From: Saprospirales bacterium
GTDB lineage: Bacteria > Bacteroidota > Bacteroidia > Chitinophagales > JADJOU01
DNA length: 7,458 nucleotides
NCBI GenBank assembly: GCA_947461165.1
Contig: CANHJR010000053.1
Span: 1 to 7,458 of the forward strand
Direction: 5' to 3'
Each line of letters begins with the position of its first letter. Position 1 is the stretch's first letter. Made by a program: the position numbers and the translations under genes. Below the pieces are notes generated by a model. The model was not told the origin of the DNA. It was given only the letters and a program-made list of their open reading frames with translations, and did not search any database. Below are positions 6,967 to 7,458 of the stretch, in pieces.

Positions 6967-7003
6967 TTTGCATCAGTCTATGGTTCAGTACACGATACTT
7001 TTG
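6967..7003 (+). promoter_or_regulatory. Candidate promoter of recN
   Basis: TTTG at 6967-6970 and TACTTTTG at 6996-7003 (exact TAnnTTTG) lie 25 nt apart in the gap between the transaldolase and recN. The -7 box ends 22 bp before the recN ATG, the same distance as for the transaldolase gene. This suggests recN has its own start of transcription and may not depend on read-through. Confidence 0.45.
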
Positions 7004-7025
7004 ATTGAATTTTAAGCAATAAGGA

Positions 7026-7458
7026 ATGCTACAACGAATTTATATAACGAATTTTGCCATCATCGATGAGGTTCAGATTGAGTTTAATGATCGTCTCAAT
7101 ATCATAACTGGTGAAACAGGTGCTGGAAAATCTATAATCCTTGGAGCATTAGGTTTGCTAAAGGGAGATCGTGCCAACTCACAAATGGTTCGTAACACAG
7201 CGCTGCGAGCGATTGTCGAAGGAGAATTTGTTTTGAACTCTTCGAAGTTTCAGAATTTGTTTCAGAATTTGAATCTTGTTTTTAGGGAAAAGACCATCAT
7301 ACGAAGAGAAATAAATGCAGATGGTAAGGGCAAATCCATAGTCAACGACCAACCTGTGAACCTAAGTCAGCTGCAAGCCTTAGGAGCTTGGCTAACTGAA
7401 ATTCATTCGCAACATGATAGTTTAGAAATAAAGTCCGCAGATTTTCAACTTGAAATTG
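7026..7458 (+). CDS. recN: DNA repair protein RecN, N-terminal part (cut by window edge)
   Basis: RecN is an SMC-like ATPase that acts early at DNA double-strand breaks in recombinational repair. The window holds the first 144 codons of a protein that is usually about 550 residues. It opens with the family signature MLQRIYITNFAIIDEVQIEF, followed by Walker A GETGAGKS (29-36) and ILGALGLLKGDRA. A strand region RAIVEGEF, then IRREINADGKGKSIVNDQPV and LSQLQALGAWLTEIHSQHD, match the stretch ending in the Q-loop region of RecN. An in-frame TAA at 7020-7022 excludes a more distal start, so the ATG at 7026 is well supported; AAGG just before it is a weak ribosome site. Residues 75-82 are a perfect in-frame 12-bp tandem duplication (FQNLFQNL). 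Confidence 0.95.
   Translation, partial: MLQRIYITNFAIIDEVQIEFNDRLNIITGETGAGKSIILGALGLLKGDRANSQMVRNTALRAIVEGEFVLNSSKFQNLFQNLNLVFREKTIIRREINADGKGKSIVNDQPVNLSQLQALGAWLTEIHSQHDSLEIKSADFQLEI
7248..7271 (+). repeat. Perfect 12-bp tandem duplication inside recN
   Basis: Two exact adjacent copies of TTTCAGAATTTG, in frame, encode FQNL twice (residues 75-82). They fall in a stretch where I expect RecN proteins to vary in length, between the Walker A region and the Q-loop, so the reading frame and fold are probably kept. Confidence 0.9.

Noticed and set aside
6305..7458. Transaldolase and recN as a dedicated functional operon
   Set aside because: The 67-bp gap contains a promoter-like sequence for recN and there is no known functional link, so shared orientation is the only support.

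Overview
The window looks like chromosomal DNA from a member of the phylum Bacteroidota. It is AT-rich. It carries a secreted protein ending in a type IX secretion (T9SS) sorting-like domain, an archaeal/eukaryote-type (short, ProS type 3) prolyl-tRNA synthetase, and a DUF4105 membrane protein. Starts lack a clear Shine-Dalgarno sequence, and TAnnTTTG-type -7 boxes lie ahead of most genes. I cannot place it below phylum level.

Layout, left to right: (1) a secreted T9SS-type protein, + strand, 7-1371; (2) a 287-bp convergent gap, 1372-1658; (3) proS, - strand, 1659-3140; (4) a 233-bp divergent gap, 3141-3373, with promoters for both flanking genes and a + strand terminator-like hairpin; (5) a DUF4105 protein, + strand, 3374-4531; (6) nadE, - strand, 4521-6170, overlapping the previous gene tail-to-tail by 11 bp; (7) a 134-bp divergent promoter region, 6171-6304; (8) a small transaldolase, + strand, 6305-6958; (9) the 5' part of recN, + strand, from 7026 to the window edge.

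Strand changes after almost every gene, so most genes are probably transcribed alone. Only the transaldolase and recN are co-oriented, and recN has a promoter-like sequence of its own in the 67-bp gap. The content is mostly housekeeping: translation (ProS), NAD synthesis (NadE), pentose phosphate metabolism (transaldolase) and DNA break repair (RecN), plus two envelope or secreted proteins of unknown function. There is no mobile element, CRISPR array, tRNA or rRNA.

I found no convincing new multi-gene system. The points most worth a second look are the use of TAG as stop codon by all five complete genes, a 48-codon open extension in frame after the proS stop, an orphan terminator hairpin, a shared 24-25 nt promoter spacing, an internal duplication in the secreted protein, and residues that identify the FSA-like enzyme as a transaldolase.
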